From Verrucomicrobiales bacterium (lineage in GTDB: Bacteria > Verrucomicrobiota > Verrucomicrobiia > Limisphaerales > CAIMTB01), in the NCBI GenBank assembly GCA_016795425.1, contig JAEUHG010000097.1:1-56646 (forward strand): a DNA stretch of 56,646 bases, written 5' to 3'. The notes beneath the pieces are model-generated. The model ran no database searches. It worked only from the letters and a program-made list of their open reading frames with translations, and had not been told where the DNA came from. The translations under genes and the position numbers were made by a program. Shown here one piece after another: positions 27,291 through 35,818 of the stretch; position 1 is the first letter of the stretch, and the number at the start of each line of letters is the position of its first letter.

Positions 27291-30200
27291 ATGCTCGGTT
27301 ACTTCGTTAGGAAGATCATCGGCACCAAGAACGAGCGCGAAGTGAAGAAGCTTCGCCCCTTGGTGGCGCAAATCAATTCGTTGGAGCAGGGGCTGCAATC
27401 GCTCTCCGATGATGCCCTTCGCGAAAAGACCGCCGCGTGGAAGGCTGAGTTGTCCGCCATCGAGGACAACGCGGCGCTTGCCGCCCGGCTGAATGAGATT
27501 CTGCCCGAGGCTTTTGCAGTGGTGAAAAACACCTGCCGCCGGCTGACCGAGCGGAAGTCGGAGATCGACGTTCGCGGTCACAAGTTGCTGTGGGAGATGA
27601 TTCCGTTCGATGTCCAGTTGATCGGCGGTTACGCCCTTCACTCCGGACGCATCGCGGAAATGGCGACGGGCGAAGGCAAGACGCTGGTCGCCACGCTTCC
27701 CGCTTACCTGAACGCCCTCACGGGTCGGGGCGTTCATATTGTCACGGTGAATGATTACCTCGCCGCCCGCGACGGCGAGTGGATGGGGGCGATTTACCGC
27801 TTCCTTGGCCTCACCGTGGGGTGTGTCCAGCACGATCAATCCCCCGAAGTCCGCCGCGCCCAGTATGCCTGCGACATCACGTACGGCACCAACTCGGAGT
27901 TCGGTTTCGACTACCTGCGCGACAACGGCATGGCCACCACGGCCGCCGAACAGGTTCAGCGCCAGCATTATTTCGCCATCGTCGATGAAGTCGATTCGAT
28001 CCTGGTCGATGAAGCCCGGACGCCGTTGATCATTTCCGGACCTGCTGTCGTCCACACCGACAACAAAGTCTACGACGATTTCAAGCCGTTCATCGAGCGG
28101 TTGGTCGAATCACAGCGCCGCTTGTGCACGCGATTTATCAACGAGGCCGAAAGTCTGATCCAACAGCTTCATCCTGCCGATGGCTCCAATCCCAAGGACA
28201 AGGAGGAGTTGGAGCGTCAGATCGGGTTGCTCCTCTTCCGCGTGAAGCAGGGCCAGCCCCGCATGGCGGAGTTCCTCCGGATCCTGGAGGTGGCGGAGAA
28301 TATTCGCCTCATGAACAAGGCGGAATTGTCGCTCCATGCCGACCAATCGAAGAAACAGTTGTACGCGGAGAAGGAGGAGCTGTTCTTCGCTATCGATGAA
28401 AAGGGGCATGATGCGGACCTGACGGAAAAGGGGCGCCAGTTTCTGCGCCCGGACGATCCGGATGCCTTCATGCTCCCCGACATCGGCACCCAATTCCACG
28501 AGATCGATTCCAATGCCGAACTCGATGCCCGGCGGCGCCTCGAGTTGAAACAGAAAGCGCAGCAGGATTTCGAGGTGCGGGCGCAGAAGATCCACGTCAT
28601 CTCCCAGCTGCTCAAGGCGTATTGCCTTTTCGATCGCGACGTCCATTACGTCATCCACGAGAACAAGGTCATCATCGTCGACGAACATACCGGCCGCGCA
28701 CTTCCGGGACGCCGCTGGAGTGACGGTCTGCATCAGGCCGTTGAAGCCAAGGAAGGCGTCGAGATTGAGCGCGAGACCCAGACCTACGCCACGATCACCA
28801 TCCAGAATTACTTCCGGCTCTACACCAAGTTGTCCGGAATGACCGGCACGGCGGAGACCGAGGCGCAGGAGTTTCTCGACATTTATCACCTCGGTGTCCT
28901 GGTGATTCCGACCAACCAAACCTGCCGGCGCAAAGACGCGCACGACACGGTCTACAAGACTAAGCGGGAAAAATGGGACGCTGTCGTGCGCGAAATCGTC
29001 GAGGTCCATAACCAGGGCCGTCCGATCCTGGTCGGAACGATCTCCGTCGAAGCCAGTGAGCACCTGTCCCGATTGCTGAAAAAAGCCGGGATTGTTCACG
29101 AGGTGCTCAACGCCAAACAGCACGAACGCGAAGCGGAGATCGTCTCCCGGGCAGGCCAGAGGGGTGCCGTCACCATCGCCACCAACATGGCGGGCCGAGG
29201 CACGGACATTAAGCTCGGTACGGGTGTGGCGGATCTTGGCGGACTGCACGTGATCGGTACGGAACGTCACGAGTCCCGTCGTATCGATCGACAGCTCCGT
29301 GGCCGTTGTGCCCGACAGGGCGACCCCGGCAGCTCTCATTTCTTCCTGGGCCTCGAGGACGACCTGATGCGGTTGTTCGGTTCCGACCGGATTATCCGAT
29401 ACATGGAGAAGATGGGCTTGGAGGAAGGCCAGGAACTCGAGCATCCGCTCCTCAACAAATCGATCGAGCAAGCCCAGAAGCGCGTCGAACAGCACAACTT
29501 CCAGATCCGCAAGCGAACCCTGGAGTTCGACGACGTGATGAACCGTCATCGCGAGGTCATTTACGGCTTCCGCAATGACATCATCCGCGCCGACGACGTC
29601 CGCGACCGCCTCATGGACATCATGGAGGAAGTGGTGGTCGAAAAAGTCCGCCAATTCTCCGATGGCGGCACAGACTTCGATTCCTGGAATATCCGGGGAT
29701 TGGCGGACTGGGCGAACCTGACGTTTCCCCTGGGACTTCCCGAGGAGGAGATCCTCAAGGCGGCCCAATCCGGAACAGAAGCGCCCCAGCCGGAGTCGCT
29801 ATTCGACGGCCTTTCGCCCCATCAGTTCGCGGTTGCCACCTTCGTCACCGATGCCGTTCGGCGGGCTTACGACCTGAAGATCAGCGTGGAGAATCCTGAC
29901 GCCCTGAAGGCGGTGGAGCGCTACACCATCCTCAGCGCCATCGACCGGCAGTGGCAGGAGCATCTCTACAACATGGACAGCCTGCGGGTCTCGATCTCGC
30001 TGCGCGCCTATGGCCAGAAGGATCCCCTCATTGAATACAAGGCCGAGGCGTTCAAGTTGTTCGAAGATTTGATGCTCAACGTGAAGAGCGAGATCTGCAG
30101 GAACATCTTCCTATCGGCGTCCAGCCTGATGGCGTTCCAGAATTTCCTTCGGAAGCTTCCGCAGAAGACCCTGCACGCCGAAATCAATGCCTTCGCAACG

Positions 30201-30395
30201 GGATCAGGTGGAGGCGGCTCCGCCGCGGCGGCACAACCTACCGCCGAGGCGCGCCAACGCGGCGCCGCCGTCGTGGACGAGGTGACAGAGGAAGTGGCGC
30301 GTACCAAACCCGTGCGCATGGGACCCAAAGTGGGTCGCAACGATCCGTGCCCCTGTGGCAGCGGCAAGAAATACAAGCAATGCTGCGGACGCTGA
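27291..30395 (+). CDS. secA: Preprotein translocase ATPase SecA
   Basis: The motor that pushes unfolded proteins through SecYEG at the inner membrane. Visible: the N-terminal DEAD-like motor with Walker A MATGEGKT (124-131) and DEVDSILVDEARTPLIISG, the preprotein cross-linking region, TKLSGMTGTAETEAQEF, the second motor with TNMAGRGTDIKLG and GRCARQGDPGSSHFFLGLED, the helical scaffold, and a C-terminal zinc-binding tail NDPCPCGSGKKYKQCCGR for SecB and lipid contact. At 1034 residues it is about 130 longer than the E. coli protein. The extra length is charged helical sequence near residues 260-410, a kind of enlargement also seen in Bacteroidota. Start MLGYFVRKIIGTKNEREVKK is conserved. Confidence 0.97.
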   Translation: MLGYFVRKIIGTKNEREVKKLRPLVAQINSLEQGLQSLSDDALREKTAAWKAELSAIEDNAALAARLNEILPEAFAVVKNTCRRLTERKSEIDVRGHKLLWEMIPFDVQLIGGYALHSGRIAEMATGEGKTLVATLPAYLNALTGRGVHIVTVNDYLAARDGEWMGAIYRFLGLTVGCVQHDQSPEVRRAQYACDITYGTNSEFGFDYLRDNGMATTAAEQVQRQHYFAIVDEVDSILVDEARTPLIISGPAVVHTDNKVYDDFKPFIERLVESQRRLCTRFINEAESLIQQLHPADGSNPKDKEELERQIGLLLFRVKQGQPRMAEFLRILEVAENIRLMNKAELSLHADQSKKQLYAEKEELFFAIDEKGHDADLTEKGRQFLRPDDPDAFMLPDIGTQFHEIDSNAELDARRRLELKQKAQQDFEVRAQKIHVISQLLKAYCLFDRDVHYVIHENKVIIVDEHTGRALPGRRWSDGLHQAVEAKEGVEIERETQTYATITIQNYFRLYTKLSGMTGTAETEAQEFLDIYHLGVLVIPTNQTCRRKDAHDTVYKTKREKWDAVVREIVEVHNQGRPILVGTISVEASEHLSRLLKKAGIVHEVLNAKQHEREAEIVSRAGQRGAVTIATNMAGRGTDIKLGTGVADLGGLHVIGTERHESRRIDRQLRGRCARQGDPGSSHFFLGLEDDLMRLFGSDRIIRYMEKMGLEEGQELEHPLLNKSIEQAQKRVEQHNFQIRKRTLEFDDVMNRHREVIYGFRNDIIRADDVRDRLMDIMEEVVVEKVRQFSDGGTDFDSWNIRGLADWANLTFPLGLPEEEILKAAQSGTEAPQPESLFDGLSPHQFAVATFVTDAVRRAYDLKISVENPDALKAVERYTILSAIDRQWQEHLYNMDSLRVSISLRAYGQKDPLIEYKAEAFKLFEDLMLNVKSEICRNIFLSASSLMAFQNFLRKLPQKTLHAEINAFATGSGGGGSAAAAQPTAEARQRGAAVVDEVTEEVARTKPVRMGPKVGRNDPCPCGSGKKYKQCCGR

Positions 30396-30436
30396 TGCCG
30401 CGGGGATGAGCGGGTATCTTTCCCGTTCCCGGCATC
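30394..30436. other. Inverted repeat across the secA stop
   Basis: GATGCCG (30394-30400) can pair with CGGCATC (30430-30436), with an inner CGGG/CCCG pairing. The structure starts at the secA stop codon. No T-run follows, so it is at best a weak terminator or an mRNA 3' stabilising hairpin. Confidence 0.3.
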
Positions 30437-30467
30437 GTACCTGACGGATCGCCACGGCGCGGTCGCC

Positions 30468-31376
30468 ATGAAGTCGGCGCATCTTCTTCTGCTCCTCCTG
30501 CTCAACGCGGGATGGGCGTGCATGCCGACCATTGCGACGCGGCTCGCCGGGGAGTTGGGTGCGCGCCAGTTCGTGTTCATGCGCTACGGCCTGGCATTGG
30601 TCGGGCTCGCGATTCTCTGGCCGTGGCTGCCCGGCTCCGCTCCCCGCGGCCGGGACCTCCTGCGGGCCGCCATCATGGGAATCGCGGTGTTCAACATCGG
30701 CCACATTCTCCAGGTGGCGGGTATTCAACGCAGTTTCGCCAGTGACGCTTCGCTCCTGATTGCCCTGGACCCGCTGGTGTCGTCCCTTGGTGCCGCTCTC
30801 TTCCTGAAGGAGGCGATCCCTGGCCGGCGCTGGCTAGGGTTTGTCCTGGCGATCGCAGGAGTGGGCCTGATGTCGCTCTGGCATCCTGAGGCGCCACTCC
30901 CAGGATTGCTGGCCAATCTTCTCATTGTGCTTTCCTTCGTCAGCGAGGCGGTGTGGTCGGTCATGGGCAAGCCGCTGATCCAGCGGTGTGGAGTGTACAA
31001 GATGACCGTGGTCGCGTTGGCAGCGGGAACGGCGGCCAACCTGGCGACGCTGGCGGTGGACAACCCGGCCCAGCAACTCGCTGGGATCGGACGCCTGTCG
31101 GGCGAGGCCTGGCTGCTCCTGGCCTTTCTCGGCGTCATTCTCACCGCCTTCGGGTATAGCGCCTGGTTGATCATCATCCGCGAGGTGCCCGTGTCGCTGG
31201 CGGCCATGACCATCTATTTGCAGCCGATCTTCGGTACACTCGTGGCGGTGTGGGTAACCCAGGAACGTCTGCATTGGGGCCATCTTCTGGGTTTCCTCGC
31301 CATCGTGAGCGGCGTGGCCGTGGGAGCGAGTGCCCGCGCGAAGGCTTGTCCGGCAGATTCCGGCGCAGCTGCCTGA
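30468..31376 (+). CDS. DMT-superfamily (EamA) transporter
   Basis: A 302-residue inner-membrane protein with ten predicted helices arranged as two EamA repeats of five. The first repeat includes LLLLLLNAGWACMPTIATR, RYGLALVGLAILWPWLPG and the LDPLVSSLGAALFLKEAIPG segment that ends each EamA unit. The second includes FVSEAVWSVMGKPLIQRCG and MTIYLQPIFGTLVAVWVTQERL. Family members export metabolites such as amino acids or act as nucleotide-sugar-type exchangers. The substrate is not predictable from sequence. ATG at 30468 gives a short cytoplasmic N-terminus. It follows secA by 72 bases and precedes a DUF971 gene. Confidence 0.87.
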   Translation: MKSAHLLLLLLLNAGWACMPTIATRLAGELGARQFVFMRYGLALVGLAILWPWLPGSAPRGRDLLRAAIMGIAVFNIGHILQVAGIQRSFASDASLLIALDPLVSSLGAALFLKEAIPGRRWLGFVLAIAGVGLMSLWHPEAPLPGLLANLLIVLSFVSEAVWSVMGKPLIQRCGVYKMTVVALAAGTAANLATLAVDNPAQQLAGIGRLSGEAWLLLAFLGVILTAFGYSAWLIIIREVPVSLAAMTIYLQPIFGTLVAVWVTQERLHWGHLLGFLAIVSGVAVGASARAKACPADSGAAA

Positions 31377-31451
31377 CTCCTACCGCGGGCGGAGGTCCAT
31401 GGATTTAGAACTCGCCCGATGGCGGAGTCGCGTTGAGTCTGACCGCGTCAC

Positions 31452-31754
31452 ATGCGTCCGCTGGATTTGCAGGTTATCGGAACGGAGTTGGCGATTCGAT
31501 GGGAGGACGGGCTCGAAAGCTACATTCCATTGGAGACTCTTCGAAAGGCTTGTCCCTGCGCCAGCTGCGCCGGCGAGCGCGATATCCTGGGAAATCTCTA
31601 CAAAGGCCCGGAGCGTGCCTTGACGCCGCAAGCCTGGACGGTGCGAAAACTGGAACCCGTAGGTGGGTACGCGGTGCAACCGGTGTGGTCCGATGGCCAT
31701 GCCACCGGGCTTTATACGTACGAGTACCTGAGGAGATTGGGAGCGGTGAGTTGA
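31452..31754 (+). CDS. DUF971 (gamma-butyrobetaine hydroxylase-like N-terminal) protein
   Basis: A 100-residue single-domain protein. The W-x-DG motif in LAIRWEDGLESYIPLETLRK and the Cys pair in ACPCASCAGE are diagnostic of DUF971, the small domain also found in front of gamma-butyrobetaine hydroxylases, where the cysteines take part in metal binding. IQPVWSDGH-like sequence (VQPVWSDGHATGLYTYEYLR) closes the domain. Stand-alone members are often encoded near iron-sulfur or housekeeping genes, and a role in Fe-S cluster handling has been suggested but not proven. Length is complete. ATG at 31452 follows the transporter by 75 bases. Confidence 0.85.
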   Translation: MRPLDLQVIGTELAIRWEDGLESYIPLETLRKACPCASCAGERDILGNLYKGPERALTPQAWTVRKLEPVGGYAVQPVWSDGHATGLYTYEYLRRLGAVS

Positions 31755-31783
31755 GTTGAGGTGAGGTGGGGCGAGGTGCGGAC
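31751..31783 (+). repeat. Short imperfect GAGGT-type tandem repeat
   Basis: Directly after the DUF971 stop the sequence runs through about six imperfect copies of a five-base unit (TGAGT, TGAGG, TGAGG, TGGGG, CGAGG, TGCGG). No matching terminator is visible. Such a tract may come from replication slippage and could vary between strains. Confidence 0.4.
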
Positions 31784-31866
31784 CGGGAACCTGAGGCCGC
31801 CGTCGCGCGAAGAGAAGCCATCCCCGGCAAGTTCCCAGCGAACGTTGGGAAGTAGGTGAAAACGAA

Positions 31867-31894
31867 GAAGGGCGGACTTGGCAGTCCGCCCTTC
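31867..31894 (-). terminator. Rho-independent terminator of rpsA
   Basis: A perfect 12-bp stem (31867-31878 with 31883-31894) and a four-base loop TGGC, 55 bases past the rpsA stop. On the minus strand it is followed by TTCGTTTT. On the plus strand no T-run follows, so it serves rpsA rather than the DUF971 gene. Confidence 0.8.
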
Positions 31895-31948
31895 GTGTGA
31901 CAGCGATCGAAGGAGCGAAGGCACGCTCCTTCCGATGTGCCTCGGCCG

Positions 31949-33631
31949 CTATTCGGGCCGGGATTCCCGGGCCGCGCGCGCCTCGTCGGCGGCGTCGAAG
32001 GCCGAGGCCAGCGCCACCAGGTCTTCGCCTGGCTTGAGCGCGTCGAGGATCTTCTGCTCTTCCTTGAGCTGCTCGGCGGTGTAGTTGGCCGCCTTGATGG
32101 ACAGGCCGATCCGCCGCTCGCCGCGGTCGATCTTGACCACACGGGCGGTGACTTCCTGGCCCACGGTGAGGACGTTCTTGATCTTCTCCACGCGATCTTC
32201 GCTGACCTGGGAGATATGGACCAAGCCGTCGATTTCGTTCTGGAGTCCGATGAAGGCACCGAAGCTGGCGAGCTTCGTCACCTTGCCGGTGACCAGATCG
32301 CCCACCTTGTAGTGGCGGTCGATATGTTCCCACGGATCCTCGGACAGCTGCTTGACGCCAAGCGCAATGCGCTGATTCGGGCGGTCGACTTCGAGCACGA
32401 CGGCCTCGACATCGTCGCCCTTCTTGAGGACTTCCGAGGGGTGATTGATTTTGCGCGTCCAGGAGATGTCGGAGACGTGCACCATGCCGTCGATGCCTTC
32501 TTCGAGTTCGATGAAAGCGCCGTAGCTGGTGAGGTTCCGGACCTTGCCCTTGACCTTGCTGCCGGGGCGATACTTGTCCGCGGCGCTGTCCCACGGATTG
32601 GCTTCGAGTTGCCGGATGCCAAGGCTGATCTTCTGTTCGTCGCGGTTGATGCCGAGGACGGCGGCCTCGATTTCCTGGCCCTGCTTGAGGACGTCGGAAG
32701 GTTTGGCGATGCGCTTGGTCCAGGAGAGCTCCGTGACGTGGACGAGGCCTTCGACACCGGGTTCGATTTCGACGAAGGCGCCGTAGGGAACCAGGTTGAC
32801 GACCTTGCCTTTGACCTTCTGACCGACCTGGTACTTCTGTTCGATGCTTTCCCAGGGGTTCTGCAACTTCTGCTTGAGACCGAGGCTGACGCGTTCTTTC
32901 TCGCGATTGACGTCGAGAACGACCACGTCGATCTCCTGGCCCACCTTGAGGATCTCCGACGGATGGCCGATGCGGCCCCACGACATGTCGGTGATGTGCA
33001 GGAGTCCGTCGAGGCCGTTGAGATCAATGAAGGCGCCGAAGTCGGTGATATTCTTGACCGTGCCTTTGCGGATGTCGCCAGGAGTCATCTCCTGGAGCAG
33101 GCGGGCGCGGCGTTCGGCGCGTTCGGCCTCGATCAATTCCCGGCGGGACAGGACGATATTCTGGCGGTCCTGGTTGATTTTGACGATTTTGAAGTCGTAG
33201 GCGTTGCCGACGTAGATTTGCAGATTCTTCGGCGGAACGATGTCGACTTGGGACGCGGGGAGGAAGGCCTCGACACCAACGTTGACCAGGAGACCTCCCT
33301 TGACCACGGCCTTGACCTTGCCGCTGATCGTGCCGCCTTCGGTGGCGGCGCTGAGGATCTTCTCCCAATTCTGCTTGAACTCGGCCTTTTCCTTGGACAC
33401 GACGACCATGCCGTCCTTGTCCTCGAGCTTCTCGATGAAGATCGGGACTTCGTCGCCGACCTTGACGGAGGCGATGTCCTCGAACTCGGAGGCGGACACG
33501 ACGCCTTCGCTCTTGTAGCCGATATCAACGAGGACTTCGCGGGCGCGGACCTCGATGATGATTCCTTTGACGATCTGGCCTGGGGCAAAGCGGAGGTCGC
33601 TTTGCCGCATGGCCTCTTCCATGGTGAGCAT
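31949..33631 (-). CDS. rpsA: 30S ribosomal protein S1
   Basis: Binds mRNA on the small ribosomal subunit and helps load messages with weak Shine-Dalgarno sites, which suits this genome. Its 560 residues hold six S1 RNA-binding repeats. The first two are diverged (GQIVKGIIIEVRAREVLVDI and TISGKVKAVVKGGLLVNV). The last four are close copies with GKVKNITDFGAFIDL-type strands (GTVKNITDFGAFIDLNGL, GKVVNLVPYGAFVEIEPG, GKVRNLTSYGAFIELEEG, GKVTKLASFGAFIGLQNE). Each is followed by a G-L-V/L-H-(I/V) strand. ATG at 33631 (MLTMEEAMRQ); ATG at 33622 is a possible alternative. A strong terminator follows. Confidence 0.96.
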   Translation of the reverse strand: MLTMEEAMRQSDLRFAPGQIVKGIIIEVRAREVLVDIGYKSEGVVSASEFEDIASVKVGDEVPIFIEKLEDKDGMVVVSKEKAEFKQNWEKILSAATEGGTISGKVKAVVKGGLLVNVGVEAFLPASQVDIVPPKNLQIYVGNAYDFKIVKINQDRQNIVLSRRELIEAERAERRARLLQEMTPGDIRKGTVKNITDFGAFIDLNGLDGLLHITDMSWGRIGHPSEILKVGQEIDVVVLDVNREKERVSLGLKQKLQNPWESIEQKYQVGQKVKGKVVNLVPYGAFVEIEPGVEGLVHVTELSWTKRIAKPSDVLKQGQEIEAAVLGINRDEQKISLGIRQLEANPWDSAADKYRPGSKVKGKVRNLTSYGAFIELEEGIDGMVHVSDISWTRKINHPSEVLKKGDDVEAVVLEVDRPNQRIALGVKQLSEDPWEHIDRHYKVGDLVTGKVTKLASFGAFIGLQNEIDGLVHISQVSEDRVEKIKNVLTVGQEVTARVVKIDRGERRIGLSIKAANYTAEQLKEEQKILDALKPGEDLVALASAFDAADEARAARESRPE

Positions 33632-33946
33632 GCGGGCTTCTACCTATCTTTTCACTGCCTGGAGACTTTGGCGGGACAATACCCGGCGAAGACTCCATTG
33701 CCTAAACGAACCGCGCGTTGTGGTTGGCAACGGAGGTTGACGGTTAGGTTGTGGGTTAATTTGTCGTTTCTCAGCCCCTTGTGGGTTTTCCGCACACGCG
33801 GAACCCGGGCAGGTCGGCCAGCCTATACGGCAAAAGGACTGTGGCAAGGGGCATTTTCGGCCGATAATCCACTAGCGGGCGTTCCGAAGATTGGGGCACG
33901 CCATGGGTTTACGTCGCCTGACACCAGGCGTAGCGTGGAGTTCGAA
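33632..33946. other. Divergent non-coding region between rpsA and the FIST gene
   Basis: These 315 bases contain no credible gene and should carry both promoters. A TTGACG occurs near 33738, but no good -10 lies at 16-18 bases. A 6-bp hairpin (CGCCTG 33915-33920 with CAGGCG 33925-33930) sits just before the GGAG (33936-33939) that serves the FIST start. Nothing else was recognised. Confidence 0.4.
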
Positions 33947-35158
33947 ATGAGCCTGATCGGCCAAGCCATCGCCGGCGTTCACCGGGGTCCCTTTGATGAG
34001 GGAGCCCTGCGCGAGAAGTTCGAAGAGGCGCGGCGCCAACTTCCGGACGGCCATAGCGATTTGGTCCTCGTTTTCGTCACCGCACCGCTGGTTCATCAAG
34101 CAGCCGATATCCTCGAAATCGCCCAGGTCCATGCCCGGGCCCGGGTTCTGGCCGGGTGCAGCGGGCGCGGAGTCATCGGAAATGACGAAGAGGTTGAGGA
34201 CGGACCCGCGGTGGCGTTTTGCGCCCTCCACCTTCCCGGTGCCCACGTCGTGCCGGTCCACATCAGTGCCTCGGACCTTCAGAATGCCGAAGGCCCGACG
34301 TGGTGGCATTCCCGGTGTCAGGTGGGTCTTGAAGCGTCCCGCGGTTGGATGGCCTTTGTGGATCCGTTCTCCATGGATGCCGAGGCGTGGCTCCGGCAAT
34401 GGAATGATGCCTATCCCGGCGTGGCCACCGTGGGCGGCCTGGCCGGTGGCGCACCCCAAGCCAGCCAGACGCATCTCTTTCTCAATCAACAAGTTCATAC
34501 CGACGGATGTGTGGCCTTGTCGATTGGTGGCAATGTCGCCCTCGAGCCACTTGTTTCCCAAGGGTGCCGACCCATCGGCCGGCCGTGGACAGTCACGGCC
34601 GCCGACCGGAACCTGATCCAAAAGATCGGCAACCTCCCGGCGTTGAGCGTTCTACAAGACACGTTCGACAGTCTCCCGGCGGCGGACAAAGCCCGGGCAG
34701 GTGGCAACATTTTCGTCGGGCTGGCGATGAATGAGTACCAGGAGGAACACCGGCGCGGCGATTTCCTGGTGCGCAACCTCCTGGCCGCGGATCCGCAGAG
34801 CGGGGTGGTGGCGGTGGGCGCGAAGGTGCGCGTCGGGCAGACGCTCCAGTTTCAATTTCGGGACAGCGCGTCCGCTGATGAGGATTTGTCCTCCACCCTT
34901 GAGGTCATCCGATCCCGGTTGAGTCGACGCCGGGTGTTGTCGGCTTGCCTGTGCAGTTGCGCCGGACGCGGCAGCCGGTTGTTTGGACAACCGCATCATG
35001 ATGCCCGGCGACTGCATGGCGGCTTGGGGACGGAGGTGCCGCTTGCCGGATTCTTCGGGAATGGCGAGATTGGGCCGGTCGGGGGTCGCAACTATGTTCA
35101 TGGCTACACGGCCAGTGCGGCCCTCTTTACTACGGATGAGCCTCCTCCCAGCGGTTGA
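33947..35158 (+). CDS. FIST N/C-domain sensor protein
   Basis: A 403-residue cytoplasmic protein made of a FIST_N domain (about 10-200) and a FIST_C domain (about 205-395), without any attached kinase, cyclase or methyl-accepting region. Key segments are LVLVFVTAPLV, ARVLAGCSGRGVIGNDEE (the conserved G-C-S/T-x-G turn), VGGLAGGAPQASQTHLFL, and near the end LSACLCSCAGRGSRLFGQ with GFFGNGEIGPVGGRNYVHGYTA. That last block (CAGR, then FGNGEIGPVG) is the best-conserved FIST_C signature. FIST is a predicted ligand-sensing domain, proposed to bind small molecules such as amino acids. ATG at 33947 has GGAG at 33936-33939. The open frame upstream, antisense to rpsA, is not real coding. TrmB follows, with 10 bases between its start and this stop. 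Confidence 0.88.
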   Translation: MSLIGQAIAGVHRGPFDEGALREKFEEARRQLPDGHSDLVLVFVTAPLVHQAADILEIAQVHARARVLAGCSGRGVIGNDEEVEDGPAVAFCALHLPGAHVVPVHISASDLQNAEGPTWWHSRCQVGLEASRGWMAFVDPFSMDAEAWLRQWNDAYPGVATVGGLAGGAPQASQTHLFLNQQVHTDGCVALSIGGNVALEPLVSQGCRPIGRPWTVTAADRNLIQKIGNLPALSVLQDTFDSLPAADKARAGGNIFVGLAMNEYQEEHRRGDFLVRNLLAADPQSGVVAVGAKVRVGQTLQFQFRDSASADEDLSSTLEVIRSRLSRRRVLSACLCSCAGRGSRLFGQPHHDARRLHGGLGTEVPLAGFFGNGEIGPVGGRNYVHGYTASAALFTTDEPPPSG

Positions 35159-35168
35159 ACCCCTCTCC

Positions 35169-35795
35169 ATGTCCGACGTACCGAATCGCGGTGCGCCCGC
35201 TGACATTGTTCGCGATAAACTCCTTTACCGACCCGCCTCCTGGTTTGAGCCCCTCGTGCTCGGCACGGTTTTTGGGCGAGCCGCGCCCTTGGAGGTTGAA
35301 TTGGGAAGCGGTGACGGCTCCTTCATTCTCGAGTGGGCCCGACGTCATCCCGAGCGGGATTTCCTCGCCGTCGAACGTCTCCTGGGCCGGATCCGCAAGG
35401 TGGATCGGAAGGGCCAGCGTGCCGGGCTCACGAACCTGCGAGCCCTTCGCATCGAAGCGTCGTATTGCCTCGAATACCTGTTGCCGCCGGGGACCGTCGA
35501 GTCCCTCCACATTTACTTTCCCGACCCTTGGCCCAAGCGCCGGCATCATAAGAACCGGCTCGTGAATGAGCGGTTCCCGGAGTTGGCCTGGCGTTGCCTC
35601 ACTCCCGGGGGCCAGGTCCATTTGCGCACCGATGACGCCGGCTACTTTGAGCAGATGCTCCGGGTCTTCGGCGGAGATACGCGCTTTCGTGTCGTCGAAA
35701 CGCCGGGAGATCTCGTGTTGGTGATCACCGATTTCGAGCGAGGCTTCAACGCGCAGGGAATCCCAACGCGGCGCATCAGTTATCAGCGGCTATAG
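35169..35795 (+). CDS. trmB: tRNA (guanine-N7)-methyltransferase
   Basis: Methylates G46 in the variable loop of tRNAs using S-adenosylmethionine. The 208-residue form starting at 35169 (MSDVPNRGA) has the usual length. An ATG at 35136 in the same frame would overlap the FIST gene. The SAM site is LEVELGSGDGSFILEWARRH and the adjacent acidic FLAVERLL. The TrmB signature HIYFPDPWPKRRHHKNRL is complete, and TPGGQVHLRTDDAGYFEQM and a C-terminal TDFERGF follow. It is nearly head-to-tail with the FIST gene, probably as one transcript, and converges on the holin-like gene with 23 bases between them. Confidence 0.93.
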   Translation: MSDVPNRGAPADIVRDKLLYRPASWFEPLVLGTVFGRAAPLEVELGSGDGSFILEWARRHPERDFLAVERLLGRIRKVDRKGQRAGLTNLRALRIEASYCLEYLLPPGTVESLHIYFPDPWPKRRHHKNRLVNERFPELAWRCLTPGGQVHLRTDDAGYFEQMLRVFGGDTRFRVVETPGDLVLVITDFERGFNAQGIPTRRISYQRL

Positions 35796-35818
35796 AATCA
35801 TTCCGACCAACTGCCTGC

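Noticed and set aside
28110..29768. 552-codon minus-strand frame
   Set aside because: Mirror frame inside secA with no protein features; high GC removes stop codons.
31937..33946. Very long plus-strand open frame running into the FIST gene (1073 codons in total)
   Set aside because: It is antisense to rpsA, whose six S1 repeats are unmistakable. The FIST homology begins only at the ATG at 33947, which has its own GGAG site.
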